NCBI GenBank assembly: GCA_934274515.1
Contig: CAKQTC010000001.1
Location: 124,001 to 188,000 of the forward strand
Source of the DNA: an uncultured Clostridia bacterium
GTDB lineage: Bacteria; Bacillota; Clostridia; Christensenellales; DTU072
Direction of reading: 5' to 3'
Length of the DNA stretch: 64,000 bases
A program made the position numbers and the translations under genes. Shown here piece after piece: positions 1 through 10,258 of the stretch (position 1 is its first letter; every line of letters starts with the position of its first letter). The notes beneath the pieces are model-generated. The model had not been told where the DNA came from, ran no database searches, and worked only from the letters and a program-made list of their open reading frames with translations.

Positions 1-3000
1 TAACAAGACTGTACGGTCCCGTGCTTCTCGCGTGGATTTTGTCGTCTACAAGGTGGTTAAGTTTAAGCATATACATATAGCCGACGGTAACTTCGTTCTC
101 AAACGGTTCACCCGTTCTGCCGTCGTAAAGTTGTACCTTGCCGTCAACGTAGGTGTTGCCGTTTCCGTCGGTTTTCGCAAGCCCGTTTTGCATAAACAGG
201 TCTTTGATGTCGTTTTCCGACGCGCCGTCGAATACCGGCGTAGCAACTTTGATGCCGAGCAGTTTGGCTACAAGCCCCAAGTGAACTTCGAGAACCTGTC
301 CGATGTTCATACGCGAAGGAACGCCTAGCGGGTTGAGTACGATTTGCAAAGGCGTGCCGTCAGCAAGGAAAGGCATATCTTCTTTCGGGAGAACTCTCGA
401 AATAACGCCCTTGTTTCCGTGACGCCCTGCCATCTTGTCGCCGACGGAGATTTTACGTTTTTGCGCAATGTAAACTCTGATGAGTTTGTTTACGCCGGGG
501 TCGAGTTCGTCTTTATTCTCTCTCGTGAGAATTTTAACGCCTACTACGATACCGCCGCAACCGTGAGGTACTTTCAACGAAACGTCGCGGACTTCTCTCG
601 ATTTCTCTCCGAAAATCGCTCTCAAAAGTCTTTCTTCCGGTGTAAGTTCGGTTTCGCCCTTAGGCGTAACTTTACCTACGAGATAATCGCCGCTCTTGAC
701 TTCCGAACCTATCATTACGATACCTTCTTCGTCAAGGTTTTTGAGCAGGTCGTCGCTTACGTTCGGTATATCTCTCGTGATGTTTTCTTCGCCGAGTTTG
801 GTATCTCTCGCTTCGAGTTCGTACTCTTCTATGTGAATTGTCGTGAATATATCGTGTTTTACGAGTTCTTCGCTGATAAGGATAGCGTCTTCGTAGTTGT
901 AACCTTCCCACGTCATAAAGCCGATGAGAATGTTACGCCCGAGCGCGAGTTCTCCGTCCTTGGTAGCGGGACCGTCGCTCAATACGTCGCCTTTAAGCAC
1001 TCTGTCGTGCTTGCTTACAATAGGTTTTTGGTTTACGCAAGTATCCTGGTTGCTTCTCTTGAACTTCAAAAGTTCGTAAACGTCTTCGCCGCCTTCGTCC
1101 GCAGTAACTACGATTTCGTCCGCGGTAACCGATTTAACGACGCCGTTTCTCTTTGCGATTACGCAAACGCCGCTGTCGTACGCGACTTTGTATTCCATAC
1201 CCGTACCTACGATAGGCGCTTCGGGTCTTAAAAGCGGTACTGCCTGACGTTGCATGTTGCTTCCCATAAGCGCACGGTTCGCGTCGTCGTTTTCAAGGAA
1301 CGGGATAAGGCTTGCCGCAACGGATACGAGTTGTTTCGGGTCAACGTCCATATAATCTACTTTGTCGGACGGATATTCTTTAATATCGTCACGATAACGG
1401 CAGGTTACACGCGGATTGACGAATCTGCTGTTTTCGTCGAGTTCTTCGTTTGCCTGCGCTACGACGTATTTGTCTTCTTCGTCCGCCGTAAGATAACTTA
1501 CTTCGTCCGTAACGACGTGCGTGACTTTATCAACTTTACGATACGGTGCTTCGATAAACCCGTATTCGTTTATTTTCGCGTAGGAACTGAGCGACGTGAT
1601 AAGTCCGATGTTCTGTCCTTCCGGCGTTTCTATCGGACACATTCTGCCGTAGTGCGAGTGGTGAACGTCACGAACTTCGAATCCCGCTCTGTCACGGTTA
1701 AGTCCGCCGGGTCCGAGCGCGGAAAGTTTACGCTTGTGGGTAAGTTCCGCTATCGGGTTCGGTTGGTCCATAAACTGCGACAACTGGCTGCTGCCGAAAA
1801 ATTCGCGTATCGCGCTCGATACGGGTCTTATGTTGATAAGGGACTGCGGAGTAACTTCCGTCGGATCCTGCACGATGCTCATTCTTTCTTTAACCACTCT
1901 TTCGAGCCTTGCGATACCGATACGGAACTGATTATGCAGCAGTTCTCCTACCGAACGCACTCTCCTGTTGGAAAGGTGGTCGATGTCGTCCGTCGGATAG
2001 AAACCGTAACGCATGGAAAGGTTGTAGTTGACGGACGCGACGATATCGTCGAGCGTGATGTGATTAACGACAAGGTCGTCTTTCGCCGCGGCGAGCGCCG
2101 CTTTAAGCGCGTTTTCGTCGTCCGAGTAATTTTCCAGTATAGGCGTAAGAGCGGGGTAATAAACCTTTTCTTTAATGCCTATTTCCGCCGGGTCGAAGGA
2201 AACGAACGCGCCGAGATCGACCACGTTGTTACCGATGATTTTGAACTCTTTGTCGTTTTCGGTAGCGTCGTCGCGTTCGGTGGAAACGTAAACTACGTTT
2301 ATACCGGCATTTTGAATGGCTTGCGCTTTTTCGTCGTCGATGTATTCGCCCGCCTCGGCAATGATTTCGCCGTCGGGAGAAATGGCGTCGCGAGTAAGCG
2401 TTCTGCCGAATATTCTCGATTCGACGGATAGTTTTTTGTTATATTTATATCTTCCGACGTGATGAATATCATAACGACGAGAATCGTAAAAAGTGTTTCT
2501 GATAAGAATTTCCACACCGTTGTCGGTAGGCGTTTCACCGGGTTTCATACGACGATACAATTCGTATTTGGCAAGTTGCATCGTGTTCATATCGGCGTCT
2601 TTTTGCATGGTGGCTTCAATCATCGGATCGTTGTCGAACAGTTCGCGCAGTTCCTCGTTCGTGCCGTAACCGAGCGCTCTGAGCAGGCAGGTCGCCGTGA
2701 TTTTACGGTTTTTGTCCACCCTCACGGAAAGCACGTTCGTCGCGTCTTGCTCGAATTCGAGCCACGCGCCTCTTGTCGGGATAACCGTCGTGTTGTAACG
2801 TTGAACGCCGTTTTTGTCGGTGGCGGCTACCGTGTAAACGCCCGGACTTCTGACAAGTTGGCTTACCACGACTCTTTCCGCGCCGTTAATGATAAACGTC
2901 CCCTTGTCGGTCATCTTCGGGATATCTCCCATAAAGATGTTTTTTTCTTGCATAACGCCCGTATCCTTGAACGTCAAACGAACGGTAACGTGAAGGGGGA

Positions 3001-3274
3001 ACGTATAAGTAGCGTCCCTTTCCTTACATTCGTCGATTGTATACTTGCAAGGACCGTCGGTCGTATGATTAAGGAATTCGAGTTCGAACTTGCCGCTGTA
3101 ATCGGTGATAGGCGAAAAATCTTCGAAAACTTCTCTTATTCCGTCGCGAACGAAAGCGTCGTAAGATTCTTTCTGGACTTCGATAAGATAGGGCATATCG
3201 AGAATCGGTTTAATTTTGGAAAACGTCCATCTTTCGGTTTTGCCGCACATAACCTTGTGAATTCTTTGAGACAT
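1..3274 (-). CDS. rpoB: DNA-directed RNA polymerase subunit beta (partial, C-terminus cut by window edge)
   Basis: Beta subunit of RNA polymerase, which forms the catalytic core with beta'. The minus strand reads open from an ATG at 3274 to the window edge, about 1091 codons; roughly the last 100 residues and the stop lie outside. Recognisable segments: [20 protein letters not shown] near residues 115-135; the rifampicin region [13 protein letters not shown] ... [14 protein letters not shown] near residues 490-530, with the usual Ser, His and Ser positions in the wild-type state; and [20 protein letters not shown] at the cut end. An AAGGAG site about 7 nt upstream fixes the start, and a consensus promoter lies at 3428-3456. 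rplL, its usual upstream neighbour, is about 60 kb away at the other end of the window. rpoC presumably follows outside. Identity is certain. Confidence 0.98.
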   Translation of the reverse strand, partial: MSQRIHKVMCGKTERWTFSKIKPILDMPYLIEVQKESYDAFVRDGIREVFEDFSPITDYSGKFELEFLNHTTDGPCKYTIDECKERDATYTFPLHVTVRLTFKDTGVMQEKNIFMGDIPKMTDKGTFIINGAERVVVSQLVRSPGVYTVAATDKNGVQRYNTTVIPTRGAWLEFEQDATNVLSVRVDKNRKITATCLLRALGYGTNEELRELFDNDPMIEATMQKDADMNTMQLAKYELYRRMKPGETPTDNGVEILIRNTFYDSRRYDIHHVGRYKYNKKLSVESRIFGRTLTRDAISPDGEIIAEAGEYIDDEKAQAIQNAGINVVYVSTERDDATENDKEFKIIGNNVVDLGAFVSFDPAEIGIKEKVYYPALTPILENYSDDENALKAALAAAKDDLVVNHITLDDIVASVNYNLSMRYGFYPTDDIDHLSNRRVRSVGELLHNQFRIGIARLERVVKERMSIVQDPTEVTPQSLINIRPVSSAIREFFGSSQLSQFMDQPNPIAELTHKRKLSALGPGGLNRDRAGFEVRDVHHSHYGRMCPIETPEGQNIGLITSLSSYAKINEYGFIEAPYRKVDKVTHVVTDEVSYLTADEEDKYVVAQANEELDENSRFVNPRVTCRYRDDIKEYPSDKVDYMDVDPKQLVSVAASLIPFLENDDANRALMGSNMQRQAVPLLRPEAPIVGTGMEYKVAYDSGVCVIAKRNGVVKSVTADEIVVTADEGGEDVYELLKFKRSNQDTCVNQKPIVSKHDRVLKGDVLSDGPATKDGELALGRNILIGFMTWEGYNYEDAILISEELVKHDIFTTIHIEEYELEARDTKLGEENITRDIPNVSDDLLKNLDEEGIVMIGSEVKSGDYLVGKVTPKGETELTPEERLLRAIFGEKSREVRDVSLKVPHGCGGIVVGVKILTRENKDELDPGVNKLIRVYIAQKRKISVGDKMAGRHGNKGVISRVLPKEDMPFLADGTPLQIVLNPLGVPSRMNIGQVLEVHLGLVAKLLGIKVATPVFDGASENDIKDLFMQNGLAKTDGNGNTYVDGKVQLYDGRTGEPFENEVTVGYMYMLKLNHLVDDKIHARSTGPYSLV

Positions 3275-3427
3275 CGCATTGCTCCTTATAAAAAAATTCT
3301 TTCAAAACGTACTTTTTCTTCGTAAAAAGTTCGATTTTATGCCAAAACACGCACATTCCCCCTATCCCCGAAATTTCCATTTCCGAGAGTAAGGGTATAA
3401 TTATGCATAATATTTAAGCATTGTAGC

Positions 3428-3456
3428 ATTATACAGCAATAGTCAAGCGAAGTCAA
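3428..3456 (-). promoter_or_regulatory. SigA-type promoter of rpoB
   Basis: On the minus strand TTGACT (3451-3456) and TATAAT (3428-3433) are separated by 17 nt. Transcription would start near 3421 and give a leader of about 147 nt before the rpoB ATG. A private promoter fits the loss of linkage to rplL. Confidence 0.75.
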
Positions 3457-3611
3457 ACGTTTTTATATAAAATATATAAAATAATTTTTTCCGACACAAT
3501 AATGTATATTCAAAACAATTTACGCTCGCCGCTTACGTAAACAACGTTGCCGCTCGTCGTTTGCGACAGGGCGAGGTTCAACCTCGTTGCGCCTATTTTC
3601 GGGTTCGGATA

Positions 3612-3640
3612 TTGACAAAATATCTTCGTCGTGATACTAT
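3612..3640 (+). promoter_or_regulatory. Promoter of the GtrA-like/rqcP unit
   Basis: TTGACA at 3612-3617 and TACTAT at 3635-3640 with a 17-nt spacer. The start would be near 3647, leaving a leader of about 115 nt before the ATG at 3764. Confidence 0.6.
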
Positions 3641-3763
3641 GTGATTATGATACGAATTAAAAATGCGGGCGTGCGACGTTTGCCGGCATTTTGTTCCGTA
3701 CCGCAACAAAATGGTTTTTGTTAAAATCGCGTTTTTCGCATAACTAAATAAAAGGAGCAACAG

Positions 3764-4516
3764 ATGGAAGAAAACGAAAACAAGGTCATCGAATCGTCCG
3801 CAACGGACTGCGGCGAATGCGCTTGCAAAAAGAAAGCGGGCAAGAAAGAAAAAGAACCCTCCCCTTTTGCGGGAATTAAAGAGCAAAAAGGGTTAAAAGC
3901 GAAAATTAAATTCTTTTTTGAGGTTCTCGATAAATACCCTACCGTAAAACAGGCGGTTTTGTTCCTGTTATTTAGTTTTATCTGCGGTACGACGCAAATG
4001 ATTATCACGTTTGCTTTGCCCGCTATTTTAAGAGCGATAAGTCCCGAAACGATGGGACCCGGCACCGGGTTCGATTTCTTCGTATTCTACTACGCCAAGC
4101 CCGGTTTAGGCGAATTTATCGGGTTCCTTGTCGGATCTATTTGGGGACAAACGCTTACGTTTATTCTTAACCGCAAAAAAACGTTTAACGTGCCGGACCA
4201 CGTCGTGTTCAGAGCAATCGCTTACACCGTTATGGCTGTTTTGATTGTCATTATGCAGACGGCTATCGGCGGCGGAATATCCACCGGATTCAAAAACGCG
4301 TTCCCGAACGCAAACGACAGTTTGATTGCCGTATACAACCTTATCGGACAGGTGGTTGCCGGCATTGCCGCGCTCGTCGTGAGTTTCCTCGGAAACAAGT
4401 TCTTCATAATGCGTCAATGGAAATCCAAAAAGCCCGCCTCGGTCGAAAGCGAAGCGATAATCGACGGCGAAGCGCAAGCGGAAGCGGCGGCTACCGAAGA
4501 AAACGACAAAGAATAA
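3764..4516 (+). CDS. GtrA-like four-helix membrane protein
   Basis: Residues 1-60 are charged and cytoplasmic, with a CxxCxC cluster near 16-21. Four hydrophobic segments follow at about 62-88, 114-134, 150-172 and 187-210, with an acidic Glu/Ala-rich tail. NRKKTF after helix 2 and NKFFIMRQW after helix 4 are the hallmarks of the GtrA/DPMS-associated family, small membrane proteins linked to transfer of lipid-linked sugars or teichoic-acid decoration. The long N-terminal extension is atypical; GtrA proteins are usually about 120-150 residues, whereas this one is 250. AAAGGAG sits 8 nt before the ATG. The rqcP gene starts 4 nt after its stop. No glycosyltransferase is adjacent, so the substrate is unknown. 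Confidence 0.7.
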   Translation: MEENENKVIESSATDCGECACKKKAGKKEKEPSPFAGIKEQKGLKAKIKFFFEVLDKYPTVKQAVLFLLFSFICGTTQMIITFALPAILRAISPETMGPGTGFDFFVFYYAKPGLGEFIGFLVGSIWGQTLTFILNRKKTFNVPDHVVFRAIAYTVMAVLIVIMQTAIGGGISTGFKNAFPNANDSLIAVYNLIGQVVAGIAALVVSFLGNKFFIMRQWKSKKPASVESEAIIDGEAQAEAAATEENDKE

Positions 4517-4519
4517 TTT

Positions 4520-4765
4520 ATGCGATTAGACAAGTTTCTTAAAGTTGCGCGTATAATAAAACGCCGTACCGTCGCGAACGAGGCTTGCAGTCACGACCGT
4601 GTGAGCGTGAACGGAAAAGACGCCAAACCCTCCAAGGAAGTCAAGGTCGGCGACGTCGTTACCGTCGGGTTCGGAGATAAAAAACTTACGTTTCGGGTGC
4701 TTGAAGTTCCCGAAGGCAACGTCCCGAAAAACGGCAGCGGAATGTTGTACGAAATAATCGATTAA
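4520..4765 (+). CDS. rqcP: S4-domain RNA-binding protein RqcP (YabO/HslR family)
   Basis: 81-residue protein made almost entirely of an S4 RNA-binding domain. It begins MRLDKFLKVARIIKRR and continues with the RVSVNGKDAKPSKEVKVGD core typical of the family. In Firmicutes RqcP works with RqcH on the large ribosomal subunit, stabilising the peptidyl-tRNA while alanine tails are added to stalled chains. It lies 4 nt downstream of the GtrA-like gene and has no clear Shine-Dalgarno of its own, so translational coupling is likely. A terminator follows at 4777. Length and motif order match the family well. Confidence 0.88.
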   Translation: MRLDKFLKVARIIKRRTVANEACSHDRVSVNGKDAKPSKEVKVGDVVTVGFGDKKLTFRVLEVPEGNVPKNGSGMLYEIID

Positions 4766-4776
4766 AACGAAAGAGA

Positions 4777-4813
4777 AGAACCGCCTCGAAACCTTACGGG
4801 CGGTTCTTTTATA
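4777..4813 (+). terminator. Rho-independent terminator after rqcP
   Basis: Nine-base stem AGAACCGCC/GGCGGTTCT (4777-4785 with 4799-4807), then a TTTT-AT tail. It separates rqcP from ispDF. Confidence 0.75.
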
Positions 4814-4857
4814 AAAAGCAACCGTTTTTCGCAACAACACAAAAAGGAGAAAAGATT

Positions 4858-5931
4858 ATGTTTGACGTAATTATCGCCGCAAACGGCAAAGGAACCCGCG
4901 CGAACACCGATAAACTCGCCGCGGCATTAGGAGAAAGCACCGTTCTCGCGCATACGATAAACGCTTTTCGGAATTTGAACTGCGTCAACAAAATCATACT
5001 CGTAAGCGACCTTGACTACGATTTCCCGTCGGTAACGAAAATAAACGGCGGTTCTACGCGCGCGGAGTCGGTGAAAAACGGGCTACGCAACGCAACGAGC
5101 GAATACGTCCTCATTCACGACGGGGCGCGCCCGTTCGTCTCGCGCGACCTTATATTAAAGATTATGTCGGACACCGTTACTTACGGCTCGTCCGTCCCGT
5201 TTACCCCCGTCACCGACAGCATTCGCAAAATTGAAAACGGCGCGATAACGGTCGTAGACAGACGTGATTACGTTACGGTACAAACGCCGCAAGGATACTT
5301 GCGCGAAGAGATAACCGCCGCGTACGAAAAAACGGACGAAACCGCCCTTTCTCTCGACGAAAGCGAACTGTTTTCCCGTTACGTTCGCCCGGCTCATTTT
5401 ACGCAAGGAGAACCGACGAACAAGAAAATAACTTCCCCGTTCGACGTGTTCGGATACAATATGCGTACCGGTACGGGATTTGACGTCCACAGGTACGAAC
5501 AAAACGGAAAACCTCTTATACTTGGCGGAATAAGAGTTCCGTTCGACAAGGGCGTAGCCGCTCACAGTGACGGCGACGCGGTAATTCACGCCGTCATGGA
5601 CGCGCTTCTTTCCGTCGCAAACCAACCCGATATAGGCGTCCTCTTCCCCGACGACGACCCTGCTTACGAAAATGCCGATAGCGCGGAACTTTTGACAAAG
5701 GTTAAATCGATATTAGACGATAAAAATCTGCATATAAACAACGTTTCCGCAACGATAATCGCGCAATCGCCGAAACTTAAAAACTATCTTCCGCTTATGC
5801 AAAATCGCATCGAAGAGATTTTGCGATTGAGTCGCGGCACGGTTTCCCTGTCGGCAACGACTACCGAAAATCTCGGCATCATCGGTGAAAACAAAGCGGT
5901 TGCGGTTTTTGCCTGCGTGTCGGCATATTAA
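4858..5931 (+). CDS. ispDF: Bifunctional IspD-IspF enzyme of the MEP isoprenoid pathway
   Basis: Fusion of 2-C-methyl-D-erythritol 4-phosphate cytidylyltransferase (residues 1-201) and 2-C-methyl-D-erythritol 2,4-cyclodiphosphate synthase (202-357). The IspD half shows the nucleotide loop AANGKGTR, GGSTRAESVKNGL, IHDGARPFVS and VQTPQGY. Its N-terminal loop is looser than the usual AAGxGxRMG. The IspF half has the metal ligands GFDVHRY and AHSDGDAVIH, then DIGVLFPDDDP and ATTTENLGIIGE. The two halves carry out steps 3 and 5 of isoprenoid precursor synthesis in the cytoplasm. An internal ATG at 5461 falls exactly at the domain junction. AAAAGGAG precedes the start. Fused forms are best known from proteobacteria; separate genes are more usual in Firmicutes. 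Confidence 0.93.
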   Translation: MFDVIIAANGKGTRANTDKLAAALGESTVLAHTINAFRNLNCVNKIILVSDLDYDFPSVTKINGGSTRAESVKNGLRNATSEYVLIHDGARPFVSRDLILKIMSDTVTYGSSVPFTPVTDSIRKIENGAITVVDRRDYVTVQTPQGYLREEITAAYEKTDETALSLDESELFSRYVRPAHFTQGEPTNKKITSPFDVFGYNMRTGTGFDVHRYEQNGKPLILGGIRVPFDKGVAAHSDGDAVIHAVMDALLSVANQPDIGVLFPDDDPAYENADSAELLTKVKSILDDKNLHINNVSATIIAQSPKLKNYLPLMQNRIEEILRLSRGTVSLSATTTENLGIIGENKAVAVFACVSAY

Positions 5932-5954
5932 CTATCGCTGTTTCATTAAATAAA

Positions 5955-5998
5955 AACGCCGTTAAAAAAACATCGATTTTTTTAACGGCGTTATGTTT
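5955..5998. terminator. Bidirectional terminator between ispDF and the DUF1846 gene
   Basis: Perfect 16-base stem (AACGCCGTT plus an A run, 5955-5970, pairing with 5977-5992) with T runs on both strands. It lies between two convergent genes and probably stops both. Confidence 0.85.
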
Positions 5999-6015
5999 TT
6001 ATCTACAAAAACCGA

Positions 6016-7488
6016 CTAATTCATATTATACTCGGGCTCGCAAGTCATACGAATACCGAGTTTACGCAGCGTTTGCATCTCGTTTTCTTCGAGCATAACC
6101 GTGCTGTGCGCCTCGCATCCGTTGAGAATATCGAGATTTTTCATAATTTCCGCAATGGTGGTATTCATCGGAATACTGACCGCCAAAGCGACGAGAACGT
6201 CGTTAAGGTTCAGCGCATAGCGTTTGTCTTTCAACGTGTCTTTTTTCAAACTTTGGATAGGCTCGATTACCCACGGAGAAAGAAGCAGTTGTTTTTGGCT
6301 TACGTTGACGTATTTTTTCATGGCGTTGACGACGACTGCCGCCGCCGCGTCCATTGCTTCGCCGTTGCGTCCCCTTACGATAGAGCCGTCGGGAAGTTGC
6401 AACGCGCAAGCGGGACATTTGCGGTCCTTTTGCTTTCTAAGCGCGGCTTCCACGACCTTTCTGTCCGACGTGGTAAGCCCTTGGCTCGACATAAGCATCT
6501 CCGCCCTTTGTACGGTTTCTTTCGACGCTCTGCCTTGCTTGTAATCGCAAAGCGTTTGATAATACCGCCTTATGATTTCCTGCTTGCTCGCCTCTCTTAC
6601 GACTTCGTCGTCGATTATCGCATAGCCTATCATATTAACGCCCATATCGGTAGGAGATTTGTAAATATCTTCTCCTAAGATGCGCTTCAATATGTTTTTA
6701 ACCACGGGAAAAACCGCTATATCGCGGTTATAATTAACCGTGCTTACGCCGTATGCGTCGAGATGATACGAATCAATCATATTGAAATCTTGCAAATCCG
6801 CCGTTGCCGCCTCGTACGCCACGTTCACGGGGTGAGAAAGGGGTAAATTCCATACGGGGAAAGATTCGAACTTGGCGTATCCTGCCTTAATTCCCCTTTT
6901 GTACTCGTGGTAAATTTGCGACAAACACGTGGCGAGTTTTCCGCTACCGGGACCCGGCGCGGTCACCACTACGAGCGGTCTCGTCGTTTCTATAAACGGG
7001 TTTGCTCCGTACCCTTCGTCGCTCACTATCGTATCGACGTCGGAAGGATAACCTTTCGTCAACTTGTGAATGTAGACTTTTTCGCCCATTCTTTCGAGTT
7101 TGTTTCGGAAAAGTTCGGCGACTCTTTGTCCGCTGTACTGCGTGATCACTATACTGCTGACGTATATGCCTATACTGCGGAGATTACCGACAAGTCTTAA
7201 TAAATCCGCGTCGTAAGTAATACCGAAATCCGCTCTTCTCTTGTTTTGTTCGAGCGCAGGCGCGCTTATGCAAAATATAACTTCGAGTTTGTCTTTGAGC
7301 GTAAGGAGCATTTTCGTCTTTACGTTAGGGTCAAACCCGGGAAGTATTCTCGCCGCGTGCAAATCGTCGAAAAGTTTACCGCCGAATTCGAGGTAAACTT
7401 TGTCGAAACGACTGATACGCTCTCTTATTTTTTCCGCCTGCTTGGATATGTACGCGGCATTGTCAAAACCTATTTTCATTTGTTCCAT
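6016..7488 (-). CDS. DUF1846 family protein
   Basis: 490-residue cytoplasmic protein matching the DUF1846 family in length and sequence. The start MKIGFDNAAYISKQAEKIRE and the central PGPGSGKLATCLSQIYHEYK segment are characteristic. The GPGSGK loop resembles a P-loop, and members are thought to bind a nucleotide, but the reaction is not established. It starts 12 nt after the gdhA stop on the same strand and so is probably cotranscribed with gdhA. The start MEQMKIGFD is used because an ACGGA stretch is 7 nt upstream; MKIGFD, three codons later, is an alternative. A possible CxxC metal site (CPAC) sits near residue 370. Confidence 0.85.
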   Translation of the reverse strand: MEQMKIGFDNAAYISKQAEKIRERISRFDKVYLEFGGKLFDDLHAARILPGFDPNVKTKMLLTLKDKLEVIFCISAPALEQNKRRADFGITYDADLLRLVGNLRSIGIYVSSIVITQYSGQRVAELFRNKLERMGEKVYIHKLTKGYPSDVDTIVSDEGYGANPFIETTRPLVVVTAPGPGSGKLATCLSQIYHEYKRGIKAGYAKFESFPVWNLPLSHPVNVAYEAATADLQDFNMIDSYHLDAYGVSTVNYNRDIAVFPVVKNILKRILGEDIYKSPTDMGVNMIGYAIIDDEVVREASKQEIIRRYYQTLCDYKQGRASKETVQRAEMLMSSQGLTTSDRKVVEAALRKQKDRKCPACALQLPDGSIVRGRNGEAMDAAAAVVVNAMKKYVNVSQKQLLLSPWVIEPIQSLKKDTLKDKRYALNLNDVLVALAVSIPMNTTIAEIMKNLDILNGCEAHSTVMLEENEMQTLRKLGIRMTCEPEYNMN

Positions 7489-7500
7489 CCGTTTTTCCGT

Positions 7501-8946
<1,446 letters not shown>

Positions 8947-9027
8947 ATTTATACAAAATTTTTCGACATTTTTCTTGCCTTAAAAATTCTTTTTTGCAAA
9001 ACGCTTTTGTTCCTCGCCGATTAGTCG

Positions 9028-9033
9028 TATAAT
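9028..9033 (+). promoter_or_regulatory. -10 box of a probable leaderless promoter
   Basis: TATAAT ends 6 nt before the ATG at 9040, so transcription should begin at or next to the start codon. There is no Shine-Dalgarno. The -35 region is weak (TTTTGT at 9005-9010). Confidence 0.55.
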
Positions 9034-9039
9034 TGTCCT

Positions 9040-9519
9040 ATGGAAAAAGTTTTTCACACTCTTAATCCCGTTTTCGACAAAAACAGCCGCGTACTCATCC
9101 TCGGAAGTTTTCCTTCGCCCGCGTCGAGAGAAATCGGCTTTTATTACGGACATAAACAAAACCGCTTCTGGCGCGTATTGAGCGAAATTCTCGGCGAACC
9201 CGTACCTCCGTCCGCCGAAGACAAAACCAAATTATTGCTAAAACGCAAAATCGCTCTTTGGGACGTGATTTATTCGTGCGAAATAAACGGCGCAAGCGAC
9301 GTAAGCATAAAAAACGCCGTCCCGAACGACTTCTCTGTCATTACAAGCGCGGCGAATATCAAACAAGTCTTTACCACCGGCAAAACCGCCGCCGCGCTCT
9401 ACCGCCGCTTTACGGGTCAAGACGCATTCGCCCTGCCCAGTCCAAGCCCGGCTAATTGCGCCGCGTCCTTAGATACGCTCGTAGCGGCATATCGCGCCAT
9501 ACTCGATTACTTGGATTGA
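9040..9519 (+). CDS. Hypoxanthine-DNA (deoxyinosine) glycosylase, UDG superfamily
   Basis: 159-residue base-excision repair enzyme. The pattern VLILGSFPSPASREIGFYYGHKQNRFW and the C-terminal LPSPSPAN identify the small hypoxanthine-DNA glycosylase branch of the uracil-DNA glycosylase superfamily, which removes deaminated adenine from DNA. IALWDVIYSCEINGASD in the middle is also family-typical. The length is normal. No ribosome binding site is visible, and a TATAAT box lies 6 nt before the ATG, so the message is probably leaderless. Its end overlaps the convergent queT gene by 13 bp. Confidence 0.87.
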   Translation: MEKVFHTLNPVFDKNSRVLILGSFPSPASREIGFYYGHKQNRFWRVLSEILGEPVPPSAEDKTKLLLKRKIALWDVIYSCEINGASDVSIKNAVPNDFSVITSAANIKQVFTTGKTAAALYRRFTGQDAFALPSPSPANCAASLDTLVAAYRAILDYLD

Positions 9520-10109
9520 TTGTCAATATCGACTTCGACGGTTTCGGGTTCCGTTTTAACGGTTTCGGGTTTCTTTTTCTTAGCAAATAAGTTACACTCG
9601 CACGATTGAAAACCTTTGACGTTTTTGCTTTTCAGTCTGTCCGCGGCAATAAAAAGCGGCGTTCCCAAGGCGTAAACGAACACGCTTTGCGTAAGCAACA
9701 ACGACGCCATATTTAGGACGTATCCCGTATCGAAATCGAACAAAAACCACATCGCGGGAAGAACCAACGCATTGACAAGCACGGGCGGCAACCCGCCTAA
9801 AAATATTTTCAGCGGTTTGTTTTTTATTTTTTTGCCTACAATATAAGTAAGAGTTGCCGCAATCAAAGTCGCGCAAGAACCGATAATTATATCGTAAAAT
9901 CCGAACGGCGACCCGATATTCGACAGGATACAACCTATAAACAGCGCGGGTATCGCCTCGGGATAAAGCAACGGTAAAATCGTAAGAGCCTCTCCTATTC
10001 TCACTTGGAAAATGCCGTAAGCAAGGGGCATACACGCGTAAGTAAGCGCTACGTACAGCGCGCAAATAACCGCAGCGCGGGCAATTATAAGAGTTTTGGA
10101 ATTTTTCAA
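9507..10109 (-). CDS. queT: QueT family queuosine-precursor transporter
   Basis: 200-residue membrane protein with about five to six hydrophobic segments. The first one, AVICALYVALTYACMPLAYG, and IFQVRIGEALTILPLLYPEAIPALFIGC match the QueT family, ECF-type substrate-binding components for queuine/preQ1-type precursors. PFGFYDIIIGSCATLIAA is also conserved. The start codon is TTG at 10109, with GAGG 10 nt upstream; that GAGG is the 3' part of a probable preQ1-I riboswitch pseudoknot (10120-10162), which strongly supports the assignment. The last 35 residues form a charged Lys/Glu/Thr-rich tail after a CxC pair, longer than expected. No energising ECF genes are nearby. Confidence 0.88.
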   Translation of the reverse strand: MKNSKTLIIARAAVICALYVALTYACMPLAYGIFQVRIGEALTILPLLYPEAIPALFIGCILSNIGSPFGFYDIIIGSCATLIAATLTYIVGKKIKNKPLKIFLGGLPPVLVNALVLPAMWFLFDFDTGYVLNMASLLLTQSVFVYALGTPLFIAADRLKSKNVKGFQSCECNLFAKKKKPETVKTEPETVEVDIDNQSK

Positions 10110-10119
10110 AATTAAAATA

Positions 10120-10162
10120 CCTCGGTTTTTTTATGTATGAAGTGTTCTCCGAAAACCTTCAT
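10120..10162 (-). promoter_or_regulatory. Probable preQ1-I riboswitch controlling queT
   Basis: On the minus strand ATGAAG (10157-10162) pairs with CTTCAT (10137-10142) to form P1. TCGG (10149-10152) can pair with CCGA (10122-10125) across an A-rich loop (ACATAAAAAAA) to form the pseudoknot helix P2. AGAAC before the 3' P1 strand aligns with the ligand-contacting segment of known class I members. The final CCGAGG includes the Shine-Dalgarno of queT, so ligand binding would hide it. The predicted +1 of the upstream promoter falls at the first base of P1. The compact 34-45 nt size and the downstream gene match the class. Confidence 0.78.
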
Positions 10163-10169
10163 TGTCGAT

Positions 10170-10198
10170 ATGTTAGCACCGCAGAAAAATATTGTCAA
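10170..10198 (-). promoter_or_regulatory. Promoter of queT
   Basis: TTGACA (minus strand, 10193-10198), 17-nt spacer, TAACAT (10170-10175). The predicted start near 10163 abuts the riboswitch. Its -35 lies back to back with that of the divergent lipoprotein gene. Confidence 0.7.
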
Positions 10199-10203
10199 GC
10201 ATA

Positions 10204-10231
10204 TTGACATTTTGTCCAAATCTGTCATAAT
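10204..10231 (+). promoter_or_regulatory. Promoter of the lipoprotein gene at 10259
   Basis: TTGACA (10204-10209), 16-nt spacer, CATAAT (10226-10231). It is followed by AAAGGAG before the ATG at 10259. Confidence 0.65.
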
Positions 10232-10258
10232 AAATTTGGGGGATATAAAGGAGTTATT

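Larger units (their letters stand above)
3275..3763. other. Divergent intergenic region between rpoB and the GtrA-like gene
   Basis: 489 bp without a credible gene. It holds the rpoB promoter and leader on the minus strand, the promoter of the GtrA-like gene on the plus strand, a small palindrome (ATTATGCATAAT near 3401-3412) and a short hairpin (CGAGGT/ACCTCG near 3572-3586). Nothing else was recognised. Confidence 0.6.

Noticed and set aside
32..3325. Long open frames on the plus strand over the first 3.3 kb
   Set aside because: They are antisense to rpoB, whose minus-strand frame gives unmistakable RpoB motifs; the plus-strand products show no family features.
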